A stretch of DNA of 64,000 bases from Ascoidea asiatica (lineage: Eukaryota; Ascomycota; Saccharomycetes; Ascoideales; Ascoideaceae): NCBI GenBank assembly GCA_001600695.1, contig BCKQ01000002.1, positions 1,240,001 through 1,304,000 on the forward strand, written 5' to 3'. How positions within the stretch are numbered: the first letter of the stretch is position 1; each line of letters begins with the position of its first letter. Positions 49,331 through 59,868 of this stretch are shown here, piece after piece. The notes below the pieces were generated by a model that made no database searches, had not been told where the DNA came from, and worked only from the letters and a program-made list of their open reading frames with translations. A program made the translations under genes and the position numbers.

Positions 49331-49593
49331 TTCCTGTTTCTTTATTTATTTTCATAATTTCACTTCTGTTATTTTAATTAAAAACAATAACAACAATTCA
49401 AAACTTTTAAAACTATTATATTCTATTTTATCTTATTATTATCCTACTTTTATTATATCATATCATATTATATTATATTATACTATATCATATTTTATTA
49501 TAATCAAATTTAAAATCTTTTTTTGTATTTATCTCTCAATTTACACACTACTATTTCATGAAATAAATAATCAAATCTCTTACTTTTAAAAAA

Positions 49594-51453
49594 ATGGATT
49601 TTACAAAAGTAAATAAATCTCAATTAAAACTTAAAATTTATTCAACATCAACAAAAGATGAAAATTTAAAATCAATTGATTTTTTATCAAATTCTCAAAC
49701 AAAAAATTTAGATTTAATTAATGTTTTATATACAATAAATTTTATTAAAATTATACAAAATAATCCAAATTCAAATTTAAATTTTAAAACTTTAGCATTT
49801 AATGATGAATTTTATAATAATTATCAAAGTTCAAATTTCTTAAATCATTCAAATTTTAATAATCTTTTCATAAATAATTATTCTCATTTTAATCAATCAA
49901 TTTCAAATTCAATTATTAAAGATAAATTAAATTTAAGTTATTTTCAAATTAAAAATGAAAATAGAAATAAAAAAAATAAATTTAATAAATCAAATTTATT
50001 TAAATATCAAGATGATAATTTTTTAAATTTAAAAACAAATCATAATATACCTTTAATATTTAATAATAAAGATAATTTAATTTCTTTTAAAAAAAATATT
50101 CATCTTGAAAGAACTAAATATAATTTATTTCGTTTATCAAATAAAAAATTATTTAATTTAAAAATTTTAACTTTAAATAAGAATTCAATACAATTCTTTG
50201 ATAATATTTTAAAAAATTTTAAAATTCATAAATATTTAAATAGAAAATATTCAAATTATTCTTCAACTTATTCTTCTCCAAAAGATCTTTGGTTTCAAAT
50301 AACTGCTTTTCCTTCTTTAAATTCTTCTTATTTTCCTTTAATTGAAAATAAAAATCAAATTAATCCCTTTTTAACTAATTTAAATTATAATTATTCTATC
50401 TATTCAAATATCAACAACAATACTAATAACAATAGTACAAATGATAGCAATGATACTTTAATTCAAACTACTGAGTCTTTTGATTCAATTGAATCTAGAA
50501 ATGATTCTATTTTTGATAATACTTCTATTAACTCATCTAATTCTTCAAATTCTTTATCTTCTATTGAATCTTTAAATTATAATCAAAATAAAACTCCAAA
50601 ATTAAAATCAATACTACGTAACTCTAATTCAAATTCTAATACTAATTCTAATTCAAGCTCAAGTATTGATCAAGATTATAATTCAATTCAATCTTCATCA
50701 TATAAAAAAAAATCAGTTTCATTTTTAAAATCTTGTCTTAAAAATAAAACAAAAAATATTAATACTTTAAATTCTTTATCTGATGCTAAAAAAGTTATAT
50801 GTGATTATTATAATGAAATTTCTTCATCTAATTTAAATAAAAAACAAAATAACAAAGTTGTTACTTTTTTTTCTGATGTTGAAGTTGCAAAAATTTCTAC
50901 TTACTCTGAAAGACCAGAACAAAAATTTTTAAATAAAAATTTAAGAAATTTATCAAATAATCATCTATCAAATTATAAAGATCAATTAAAAAATTTGAAA
51001 TTAAAATTTTTAAATGATAGACAATCTTTAACTGAAAGATATGATATAAGATTAAATAATTTAAATTCAAATTATCATATTAAAAGATTACCAAATTTAG
51101 ATTTTAAAACTTATTCTCATTTAAAATCAAATTTAATTAAAAAATTTGATTCAAAATTATTAGTTTTATTTAATCAATATGAAGATAATAAATTATCAAT
51201 AAAAATTGAAGTTTCAAAAATGTTATATTTAAAAGAATTAATACAAAGAGAAAAACTTGCAAATTATACTTATTCAATTATTCAATGTTTACCAGTCAAA
51301 GAAAATGATGGTGAACCTTTACAAAAATTTAAATTTGATGAAAATTCAAAAAGATATTTAAATCCTCATTATACTTTTAATGATGAATATTATGTTACAT
51401 ATAATGTGGCTAATAAATATTTCAGAGCTCTTGATAGAGAACTTAATCATTAA
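49594..51453 (+). CDS. Unrecognised protein with RVxF-like PP1-docking motifs
   Basis: 619 residues, Asn/Ser/Lys-rich. I do not recognise the family. The N-terminal 220 residues are Asn/Lys/Phe-rich, and a Ser/Asn-rich region follows (about 260-350). More conserved-looking sequence starts at about 330 (TPKLKSILRNS, KKKSVSFLKSCLKNKTK) and includes NKVVTFFSDVEVAKISTYSE near residues 422-442. The strings KSVSF and KVVTF resemble the RVxF motif by which regulators dock onto PP1. The C-terminal 180 residues are charged and helical (LTERYDIRLNNLN, SIKIEVSKMLYLKELIQREK). A PP1-regulatory role is a hypothesis. It stands alone between two long gene-free stretches. Confidence 0.7.
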   Translation: MDFTKVNKSQLKLKIYSTSTKDENLKSIDFLSNSQTKNLDLINVLYTINFIKIIQNNPNSNLNFKTLAFNDEFYNNYQSSNFLNHSNFNNLFINNYSHFNQSISNSIIKDKLNLSYFQIKNENRNKKNKFNKSNLFKYQDDNFLNLKTNHNIPLIFNNKDNLISFKKNIHLERTKYNLFRLSNKKLFNLKILTLNKNSIQFFDNILKNFKIHKYLNRKYSNYSSTYSSPKDLWFQITAFPSLNSSYFPLIENKNQINPFLTNLNYNYSIYSNINNNTNNNSTNDSNDTLIQTTESFDSIESRNDSIFDNTSINSSNSSNSLSSIESLNYNQNKTPKLKSILRNSNSNSNTNSNSSSSIDQDYNSIQSSSYKKKSVSFLKSCLKNKTKNINTLNSLSDAKKVICDYYNEISSSNLNKKQNNKVVTFFSDVEVAKISTYSERPEQKFLNKNLRNLSNNHLSNYKDQLKNLKLKFLNDRQSLTERYDIRLNNLNSNYHIKRLPNLDFKTYSHLKSNLIKKFDSKLLVLFNQYEDNKLSIKIEVSKMLYLKELIQREKLANYTYSIIQCLPVKENDGEPLQKFKFDENSKRYLNPHYTFNDEYYVTYNVANKYFRALDRELNH

Positions 51454-54400
51454 ATTAATTCCTATTTTACTAATAATAATTAGACCTAATATTACTCCCT
51501 TATTTTGTATTCTACAACTTTTACCTGGATATTATAATTTTTTCTCAATCTCATTTCAATTTCAATTTTTTTTTTTTCACTTTTTTATTACTACTATATT
51601 TTAACATTTTTATATTATTACTCTATTATACTATTATATATTATATGATTTTGCTCTGTCTACCATATATTTTTTTTTCTTTTTTTTATTATTCAATCTT
51701 AATTAATTATCTAGCATTTTTTTCTTCAATTCTTTCAATGATTTTACTAACTATTGCTTAATATTTGTTTTCATTTCCTTATATCATTTATGTTTCTTTT
51801 GGTTTTCAAGTGTTTCTTTTTTTTTTTTTTGGTGCTTATTATATTACGTGAACAGCTTAATTACTTAATTTTTTATTTCTTTATTTCTTTAGATAGTCTT
51901 TTTTTTCAAATCTTTTTTCAAGATGTGTGTTGGCAGTGTTTATTTGCCTTGTATTTTATTTTATTTTTTTTTAGTGTCTTTCATTAATAAATTTTACTTA
52001 TGATTTAATTAATTTTTAACATTATGTGTAGAATCTATTTATTAGTTCAATGTAACTTTGTTAAAGATAGATTCTTTACTCTTTGTTCCAAGATTAGGTT
52101 TTTATTTTTAATCTTGAATTATGGCTTTGGCCTCCTTGTGAATATCAGAATCTTGAATTATTTTTTATTAAAAATAAATAATAAACTTGTTTAATTTTAG
52201 TTTGAATTTTCTATAATTGTTATTTTATCTGGTATTGTTTTTTTTTTCTTTGAATAGACTCAGAATTCATTTACAAAAAGAGTAAAAGAATCTTGAATTT
52301 TCAAATTAACGACAATTTCTGAGCACATTTCTCATCAAAGGAATTATGAACTTGTAAATTTTTGTTTTCTTGGTTATTCAAACTGTTTTTACTCATTTGT
52401 ATGTGAACTACTAAAGTAGTAGTCATTAATTATTTAGAAATCATCAAATAATGGATAAATAAATAAACTAGGAAAAATAAACCAAGTATGTTCTTGATGA
52501 CTATTTTTCAAGATGAAGACTGTGATTGGGCCAAATAAAAATGGGTGAACCCATAATTACCACCAATCATGCCATTGTTCAATTAGTTCTAACTATTGAT
52601 ATATAGTTTTACACTGAGTTTCGGAAGTTAAATAAGAAAACTAAATTCTAAATGGAAAAATACATTGAAAAGCATTTTTTGTTTTATGTTTTACATGAAA
52701 ATAATATTGAAAACAATGATAAAAACAATGATGATGTCTTGCAGAAGTTCTTGAACATCAAATAAAAAAAATTCAACAGATTTTTATCAAATGCTGATTT
52801 AACAAAGAAATCGAGTTCACCAATAAAAATGAACTTAAGGGGCCAGTTGCAGTCTGAACAGAATTTTTGTATTTCCTTTTATCGGTTTTAAAGCTTTAAA
52901 AGTTCTAATAAAAATGATAATAATAATAATTACTCAGGTAATATTTATACAAAATAAACAAAACAAATAAAATAACTTAGAGGATATCTTAGACTTTCTT
53001 TGTTCTTATCGGAGTAAATGGAATTTGGTATAATTTGGTATAATTTTATAAAAAACTGCTTAATTTTATAAATTTATAGTAAATTTGTAATAAATAAGAA
53101 TCATCTTTATGTATAATTTGAATTAGAAAATGCAAAACCAAAAGTAATGCGATATTGCATTTATTTTGTTGAGAAAGCATTGATTATGACGATTTCTTAA
53201 ATATCAATGACTATGTTTTGTAAATGTTTTAACATAGAACCAAATTGATAGAAACAATTTATTCTATTTTATTGTTTTGAAATCAACGAAGTCAGATTAA
53301 ATTCTGGAGTATAAACATAGTTATCGTATTTCTAACAAATTTTATTATTTTATTGAAATCTTGGATTGGAATCTTAGGAAAAGTTTGCCATTTGCGATAA
53401 GAAGAGCTAATATGGAAACAAACCACCAAAATTATACCGAACTATGAATAGAAAAGAATACCAATAAAATATCTAATTTTAATATTACTATGATAAGAAA
53501 AAGAAAAAAGGTCTCTCTTTACTAACAAAAAAGCTATTTATGATATTTATTTTAGTTCTTTTGAAGCCCAAACCAGAGATAATAAAAAAAGCATTTATCG
53601 GCGTATTTGCAATATATAAAAAAAGAACAAAGTGGCAAAACTGTTAATAGTTTCTGATAATCAATAATTTAAACCAAAAAATACTTCCGTATGAACCGAA
53701 TTTACGGTAGAATTATCTCTGAATCCTGTTTAGATTATTCAGGTTGAACATTTGTTTTTTATTTTTCCTTTAGCTTCAAAAATAATATTAAGATAATGAT
53801 CATAAGAAGAGATTTGCAAATCTGTTCAAATTGTTGAAAATAATTATAGATTATTATGGGGTGGCTTTTTTTATACTCCAGATAAAATTAAACTGATAAA
53901 AAATAGTTAATTTAATTGTTTGTTTACTTATTACTCCGATAAGAAATTATATTTATTGAAAGGAAAAATAATATGTTTTTTTTAGCTTCGCAGCCTCGTG
54001 GTATTTCATTGAACTATTTTAAATGATCATTATTCTTTATCAGTTCTTATGGCTTTTTTTGTTTTCTGATTTTTTTTTTTACTCGAGAGTTTATTGTAGA
54101 AAATCTCGATTATCAAAACATTAATGTACTATACCTCTAGATTATATCATTTTAAATCTTGTTTTGAAAATTTTTGAGAATTTAAAATTTCCTTGTTTGT
54201 GTAATATAAGCTATTTTAATCAAAGATCAACATTAAATATATTTCCAGAGCCATAAAACTTGAATTAAAATTACAATTAAAAGTAAAATTAAAATTTAAA
54301 AGTAAAATTAAAATTTAAAAGTAAAATTAAAACAAATAACTTCAAGAATAAGAATATCAAATACAATTACAATTACAATTTTAACAAAAATGAAAATGCA

Positions 54401-55096
54401 TTTAGTTCTGATAAAGATCCAAATAAACCTCAATAATAATCGACTCTACGTAATTCCTGCACAACCGTATATCAGGTTAAAATATTGTTAAAAATTGTAT
54501 TATTTCTTGGTGAGGATAATCTTTATCTTCAGAAAATTGAATATGATTTTCATACTTCTCCAGGCCCCTTTATATTCCAATTTTGGAGTAAAAGTGCTCC
54601 TGATCTAAAGTACTCCAGTTTCTGATAAGGTGCTTCGGATTGTTGTTGGGACTCGGCATTCGGCATAAATATGTGCAATATTGTAAGCATTTGAGCTATG
54701 CATATTGCACAGTGAGCTACATTATCTGGAGCTAATAAATTAATGCAAGAACGTTACTGTTGTTAATTGCAACAGTGAATTTTTCCCCGAAGCTTAGTAA
54801 TTATTTACATAATACGGAAAAATTAGAAATATTATATGTAATAGGTATGTATTTATTAAATTTATTTATTTATGAGATTTGAATAATATTGTACAACAAA
54901 AAATAGATATAATAAAGAATAATAAGTAAGAAACAGAACATAGAAAGTAAAGAATGAAAAAAAAAAGAATAGAGAATATAGAAGGATTTAAAGAAGCTAT
55001 ATAAAATTTTCCTGTTTTGAAAAATTAATTAAATAATTGTAAGTAAGTAAGGAGGTAAATAGATAATGAAAATTATTTTGAAAATTTTAAAAAAGT
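51454..55096. other. 3.6-kb convergent stretch without recognisable genes
   Basis: T-rich for the first ~500 bp (3' UTR), then AT-rich unique sequence. Landmarks: an 8-bp inverted repeat CAAGATTA/TAATCTTG at 52089-52116, AAAGTAAAATTAAAATTT tandem units at about 54285-54330, and a GC-richer patch at about 54560-54800 with a 10-bp perfect inverted repeat (54672-54681 and 54702-54711). No protein or known RNA recognised. Confidence 0.4.
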
Positions 55097-56047
55097 TCAT
55101 AATTCATCTCTAAAGATAACTTTAGAATCTACAACATTTTCTTCTTTTACACCATTATCAATTTTACTAACCCAAGTTTTAGCTCTTTCAAACCCATTTT
55201 TACCATATTGATAATCCATAAAAGCATTTCTTATTTCTGAATTACTTAAAGCTACAAAAGGACCATATTGAACAATTGGTTGATCAATTAATTGACCACC
55301 AACTAAAATAAATTCAGTATCAACTTTTGAAGAATCAGGAACTTTACCAGAAATAAATTCACCGTCTCTTTTAAAAAAAACAGCATTATATTGAGAAATT
55401 TTAGTTTCTTTTGAATCAGATTCATTTAAAATTAAATTACCATTCATTAAATATAAAAATGAATTATAATCAGTTGGCATATTTTGTTTAAATTCTCCAC
55501 CAGGTTTTATAATATAATGATAATAATTAACAGGAGTATAAGCTAATTCATTAATAGATTCAATATCATAAGTTTTTCCACTTATTACTTTAACTTGAAC
55601 TTTATCATTTGGATTTGCAATTGGAATATCAGATTTTCTAAGATCTCTATATCTTGGATCACAATATTTTTTTTCTTTTGGTAAATCTACCCATAATTGC
55701 ATTCCAATACATGGTTTATTATCTTTTGATTGAACAGGAATTTCAGAATGAACAACACCTTTACCAGCAGTCATGAATTGTAAATCACCAGAATTTAAAA
55801 CACCTCTAGAACCAGTGAAATCTTCATGAGCCATTTTACCATCAATAACATAAGTAATAGTTTCCATACCTCTATGAGGATGAGAAGGAAATGAACCATC
55901 TGGAGGTTGAGCATTAAAATGATCTAACATTAAAAATGGTGGAAAATTTCTCATTCCCATTGTACCAATTGAACGACGAACTCTTGCACCTGCACCTTCA
56001 GATTGTTCAACAGCTAAAAAGAATTTTAAAATTGATCTTGGATTCAT
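55097..56047 (-). CDS. Pirin family protein
   Basis: 316 residues, bicupin of normal length for fungal pirins. Opening SEGAGARVRRSIG and NFPPFLMLDHF are typical. The N-terminal cupin has the metal-binding set: His-Pro-His-Arg (SFPSHPHRGMETITYVIDG), and His plus Glu in GKGVVHSEIP, so a bound Fe and possible quercetinase-like or redox-sensing activity are likely. GMQLWVDLPKEKK is also conserved. Pirins act in the nucleus in animals and are stress-responsive in plants and fungi; the exact role is unclear. Divergent from eIF3e. Confidence 0.93.
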   Translation of the reverse strand: MNPRSILKFFLAVEQSEGAGARVRRSIGTMGMRNFPPFLMLDHFNAQPPDGSFPSHPHRGMETITYVIDGKMAHEDFTGSRGVLNSGDLQFMTAGKGVVHSEIPVQSKDNKPCIGMQLWVDLPKEKKYCDPRYRDLRKSDIPIANPNDKVQVKVISGKTYDIESINELAYTPVNYYHYIIKPGGEFKQNMPTDYNSFLYLMNGNLILNESDSKETKISQYNAVFFKRDGEFISGKVPDSSKVDTEFILVGGQLIDQPIVQYGPFVALSNSEIRNAFMDYQYGKNGFERAKTWVSKIDNGVKEENVVDSKVIFRDEL

Positions 56048-57023
56048 TTTGTTATAATTCAGTTTAGTATTTGTGAAATTGATAAGATTTGATTTAATTA
56101 GTTTAAAAGTTTTGAAAAATAAATTAAAATAATTGTATAATATAAAAGGATATAAGTTTTTAATTTTATATGTAATAATAATAAAAGAATATTTTCAAAA
56201 ATTTGGAAATTTCAATAAATGAGTAAATGAAGACCTTTTTATATCAATTGAAAACAAAAAAAATTCAATCTGAATAAATTTGATCTGACAATAGAAGTTT
56301 GACATAAACATTAACTTGTATGTAGTTAATAGTGTAGTCAGTAATATTGAAATTAAGCAACTTACTAATTATCGAGTAATACACCGCATATTACCAATTA
56401 CATAACTTTTACATAATGAAAATAATAAATTTAAGCTTGTATTTACAATGCTGGAGATTTAAAAAATCATGAAAAAAGCAAATTATTTCCAGATTATCAT
56501 CTAATTATCATTAAATTCATAAGAATTGATAAATATTTATAAGAATACAGAACATTAAAGAACAATGAAGAATAAAAGACTTTTAAACCTTCTGTTGAAA
56601 TTGTTTTCTTTTCTATTGATGATCATTCCTCAAATTCTTCTGAAGCAGCTGCAATTAAAAAAATAAAGAAAAAAACTAAAACAACGCCATTTTCATGGGG
56701 CTTCTAGAACAAGGCACTATTTATTATATAAAATTTCTGTTTTGGGAAAAAAGGTCAAACAAGAAGGCCTTGGTTTAAAACACGTGAGTAAACTTTTATA
56801 ATTACGTAATTGATTACCAATCTTTCTTTTTTTTTGATTTTCGCATTTTGAAATTTGTGTGGTTTTTTTCATGAGAAGTGAAAATTTGATTTTGAAAGTA
56901 AGCTGAAGAGAAAAGAACACTGAAATTAAATTGAAAATCAGCAAGTTTTATAGAAAGTTGAGGTTTTAAAAATACTTAAATCACAACTGAAGTTTATAAT
57001 ATATATTATTAAAAAGATTTAAA
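56048..57023. other. Divergent region between pirin and eIF3e
   Basis: No gene seen. It is AT-rich. A CACGTG site lies at 56781-56786 and AATTACGTAATT at about 56801. Shared upstream DNA. Confidence 0.45.
56781..56786. promoter_or_regulatory. CACGTG site upstream of eIF3e
   Basis: AACACGTGAG, about 240 bp upstream of the eIF3e start. Cbf1-type E-box by sequence; the role is inferred. Confidence 0.4.
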
Positions 57024-58370
57024 ATGACAGAAAATTTTGAAGCAGATGCTCCATTAACTGCAAAAGAACTTGAAATTGCTCGTAAATATGATTTAACTCC
57101 AAAGATTATTCCATTTTTGGATAGACATTTAATTTATCCATTAATTGAATCTTTAGGTTCAGAAGAATTATATGATGAATTAACTATAAGAAAATTAATA
57201 TATGATTTATTAAAAGATACAAATATGGTTAGTTTTGTTAAAGAACAATATGAATTATTAAATCCAAATTCAAATGAATTTCCAAAAGATTTAAATGAAA
57301 GAGAAATTTTTGTTGAAAAGGAATTAACAAGATTAGAAAAAGAAACTAAAGAAACATTAGATATTTTATCACAAAAAGATGTACAAGATAATTTAAAACA
57401 AGATAAAAATTATAATAGAGAATATTTAGAAAAAAATCATGGTATTACTGAAAAAAATATAAATGCATTATATGAATTTGGTCAATTTCAATATAATCGT
57501 GGTGATTATGTTATGGCTTCAGATTTATTAAATAATTTTAGAGTATTTTCAACAAATAGTGAATTAATTTTATCATCAACTTGGGGTAGATTTGCTTCTG
57601 AAATTATTACTTTACAATGGGATACAGCTTTACAAGAATTAAATAAATTAAAAGAAGTTATTGATTCTCGTTCAATAAAAGATCCTTTATTACAATTACA
57701 TTATAGAACATGGATTATTCATTGGGCTTTATTTCCATTTTTTAATACTGAAAAAGGTCTTGATCAATTATCTGATTTATTTTTTTCTTCATCATATTTA
57801 TCAACAATTCAAGCTGCATGTCCATGGTTATTACGTTATTTAGTTGCAGCAGTTGTATCATCATCAACAAAATCAAGAAATTCATCAGCTTTTCAAAAAA
57901 GATTAAAAGATTTAATTAGAGTTGTAAATCAAGAAGAATATGAATATAATGATCCATTAACAGATTTTATTAAAGCACTTTATATTGATTTTAATTTTGA
58001 TCAAGCAAGATCAAAATTATCTGAAGCTGCAGCTGTAATTAAAACTGATTTTTTTTTAGTTAATGGTGCAAATAAATTTTTAGAAAATGCAAGATATTTA
58101 ATTTCTGAAGTTTATTGTAGAGTTCATAAAACAATTGATTTAAATTTATTATCAAATTCATTAAATTTATCAAGAGAAGAAGGTGAAAAATGGATTGCAA
58201 AATTAATTAAAGATTCAAAAATGGATGCAAAAATTAATGAAAGTGATGGTACAGTAATTATGAATCATCCAATTACTGCAGTTTATCAAGATGTTATTGA
58301 AAAAACAAAAGGTTTATCATTTAGATCAAATCAAGTATTAATTGCAGCTCTACAGAAAACTGATGAATAA
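57024..58370 (+). CDS. Translation initiation factor eIF3 subunit e (Int6)
   Basis: 448 residues, close to animal and fission-yeast eIF3e. The N-terminal eIF3_N domain is clear (YDLTPKIIPFLDRHLIYPLI, IYDLLKDTNMVSFVKEQYE). The C-terminal half has the PCI region with LLRYLVAAVV, DPLTDFIKALYIDFNFDQA, NARYLISEVYCRVHKTIDL and KWIAKLIKDSKMDAKI. It is a PCI-type subunit of the full eIF3 complex, absent from S. cerevisiae but present in S. pombe (int6) and many other fungi. Only modest low-complexity content, consistent with constraint. Confidence 0.94.
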   Translation: MTENFEADAPLTAKELEIARKYDLTPKIIPFLDRHLIYPLIESLGSEELYDELTIRKLIYDLLKDTNMVSFVKEQYELLNPNSNEFPKDLNEREIFVEKELTRLEKETKETLDILSQKDVQDNLKQDKNYNREYLEKNHGITEKNINALYEFGQFQYNRGDYVMASDLLNNFRVFSTNSELILSSTWGRFASEIITLQWDTALQELNKLKEVIDSRSIKDPLLQLHYRTWIIHWALFPFFNTEKGLDQLSDLFFSSSYLSTIQAACPWLLRYLVAAVVSSSTKSRNSSAFQKRLKDLIRVVNQEEYEYNDPLTDFIKALYIDFNFDQARSKLSEAAAVIKTDFFLVNGANKFLENARYLISEVYCRVHKTIDLNLLSNSLNLSREEGEKWIAKLIKDSKMDAKINESDGTVIMNHPITAVYQDVIEKTKGLSFRSNQVLIAALQKTDE

Positions 58371-58614
58371 TCTTAAATTTTACTTTTATTACCATTGTTA
58401 TTATTATTATTATTTTTATTATTATGTTAAAACATTTCTTTTCTATTTCCCCCTTTTTTTTTTTGGTCATTTATAAATAAATACTTATTTTTTTTTATCT
58501 AAAATTTATTAATTTAATTATTTATTTACATGAATATTTATTATTTGAATATTCTAAAAAAAATAGCTTTTATAGCTTTTCTATAAAGTATTATTTATAA
58601 TAATTATTTTTTTC

Positions 58615-59412
58615 TTAAGGCGAAACTTCTTTAACTTTTTCAGTTTCAGTTTCATTTGAAGCTTGATTTTCATTTTCATTAATTTTTATAGATGGACGAT
58701 CTTGAACTAATATTCTTGTATGTTTTCTAGTTTGTGGTTTGATTGAAGAAACAGGATATGAAATTTTTTTCAATGGAGTAGAATTTAAATTAGAAATAGA
58801 ATCTTTTTTAATAGAGTTTAAACTATTATCTAAAATATAATCTATTGGTAAAATTGCAGGTAAATTTTTTAAAGATTCTTCATTATTATAAAATTCAATT
58901 TTTAATTTTTCAACTAATTCATAAAATTCTTCTTTTGAATTTTTACCTCTAAGTCTTAATAATTTATCAATATTTTTTTGAGTTAAATCATCTATTGGTA
59001 AATTTTGTTTTTGTAATCTTGCAACAATTCTTGCAGTTAACCAATATTTCATTTCTCTTTTACCATCAACAAGTTCTAATAAACTTTGTTCTGCACAATC
59101 ACCAATTCTTGGTTCTAATCTTGTAACTCTTGTATAACCACCATTTCTATCCGAATAACGTATAGCTAAATCATTAAATAATTTAGGTATGGTTAATTTA
59201 AGTTTAAATAAATTTCTACCAGCTTGAATTTTATTTGAATTTGAATTTGATTGTTTTGCTAAAGTTATTAATTTTTCTGTATAACTTTGAGCTTCTTTTG
59301 CTTTTGCATGAGTAGTTATTAAAGTTTCATTTTGAATTAAATCTGAAGCAAGATTTCGTAATAAAGATCTTCTATGAGAAGCAGTTCTTGATAAATGTTT
59401 GTACAACCCCAT
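58615..59412 (-). CDS. MRPL8: Mitochondrial large-subunit ribosomal protein bL17m
   Basis: 265 residues. The bL17 core covers the first ~130 residues: HLSRTASHRRSLLRNLASDL, ETLITTHAKAKEAQSYTEKL, FNDLAIRYSDRNGGYTRV and EPRIGDCAEQSLLELV. The N-terminus MGLYKHLSRT begins directly in the fold, as in yeast Mrpl8. The C-terminal extension is typical of fungal mitochondrial forms. Divergent from MIC12, with two CACGTG sites between. Confidence 0.93.
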   Translation of the reverse strand: MGLYKHLSRTASHRRSLLRNLASDLIQNETLITTHAKAKEAQSYTEKLITLAKQSNSNSNKIQAGRNLFKLKLTIPKLFNDLAIRYSDRNGGYTRVTRLEPRIGDCAEQSLLELVDGKREMKYWLTARIVARLQKQNLPIDDLTQKNIDKLLRLRGKNSKEEFYELVEKLKIEFYNNEESLKNLPAILPIDYILDNSLNSIKKDSISNLNSTPLKKISYPVSSIKPQTRKHTRILVQDRPSIKINENENQASNETETEKVKEVSP

Positions 59413-59583
59413 TTTAATATATAAGACTTCAATCTATCAATCTCCCAAACTATGAATCAATCAATCAATCCACTGATCTATCTATTTCTAAACTTCATCG
59501 TTTCCTCATTTATCAATAATCAAATATCCAATAATTATTATTTTTTGACCTTCTTTTTAGAAAATAAATTGAAATTTCCAAAG

Positions 59584-59589
59584 CACGTG
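59584..59589. promoter_or_regulatory. CACGTG site 1 in the MRPL8/MIC12 promoter
   Basis: AGCACGTGACC, about 170 bp upstream of MRPL8 and 280 bp upstream of MIC12. A perfect Cbf1-type site (GTCACGTG read on the minus strand). Confidence 0.5.
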
Positions 59590-59618
59590 ACCTGGTTGCA
59601 GGGTAAAAGAGGATGAAA

Positions 59619-59624
59619 CACGTG
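59619..59624. promoter_or_regulatory. CACGTG site 2 in the MRPL8/MIC12 promoter
   Basis: AACACGTGAAT, 35 bp from site 1. The pair between two genes for mitochondrial proteins suggests joint control. Confidence 0.5.
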
Positions 59625-59868
59625 AATGTCACTAAGTTAAGAAGCACCAAATAGAAACTGAGTAAAAAGAGTGGAAGAAGAGTGGAAAAAGAGTGTGGAG
59701 CAGATTGAAGACTGTAAGAGGATAAGAATAAGAATGAGAATGAAAATGAGAATGAAGTTGTTGATTATATTCGAATAAAGTAAAATAGAGATTAAAGATA
59801 ACTTATTCAATTCAATTCAATTCCAGTCAAAAAGAGAAGTAATAGACAAGTAGATATAGAGATAAAAA

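Larger units (their letters stand above)
43631..49593. other. 6-kb stretch without recognisable genes
   Basis: The left ~150 bp is the RPC31 promoter and the right ~800 bp probably the promoter of the 49594 gene. Between them I see no conserved protein, tRNA or known RNA. Landmarks: T28 at 44721-44748, an AAT run at about 44902-44953, a CACGTG at 46796-46801, GC-richer islands at about 44150-44290, 47630-47880 and 48840-49300, and AATTCAATTCAATT repeats near 48358-48405. Frames of 60-206 codons in it have no family resemblance. Candidates for its content are long non-coding RNA genes, a replication origin or a centromere. Confidence 0.45.
59413..59868. other. Shared divergent promoter of MRPL8 and MIC12
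   Basis: No gene. It carries two CACGTG sites (below), GAGTGGAAGAAGAGTGGAAAAAGAGTGTGG repeats near 59670-59698 and GAATAAGAATGAGAATGAAAATGAG repeats near 59723-59755. Confidence 0.5.

Noticed and set aside
48925-49589. 78- and 206-codon frames directly upstream of the 49594 gene
   Set aside because: The frames run through the GC-rich promoter and then T-rich DNA, giving Cys/Phe/Tyr/Ile strings without conserved motifs.
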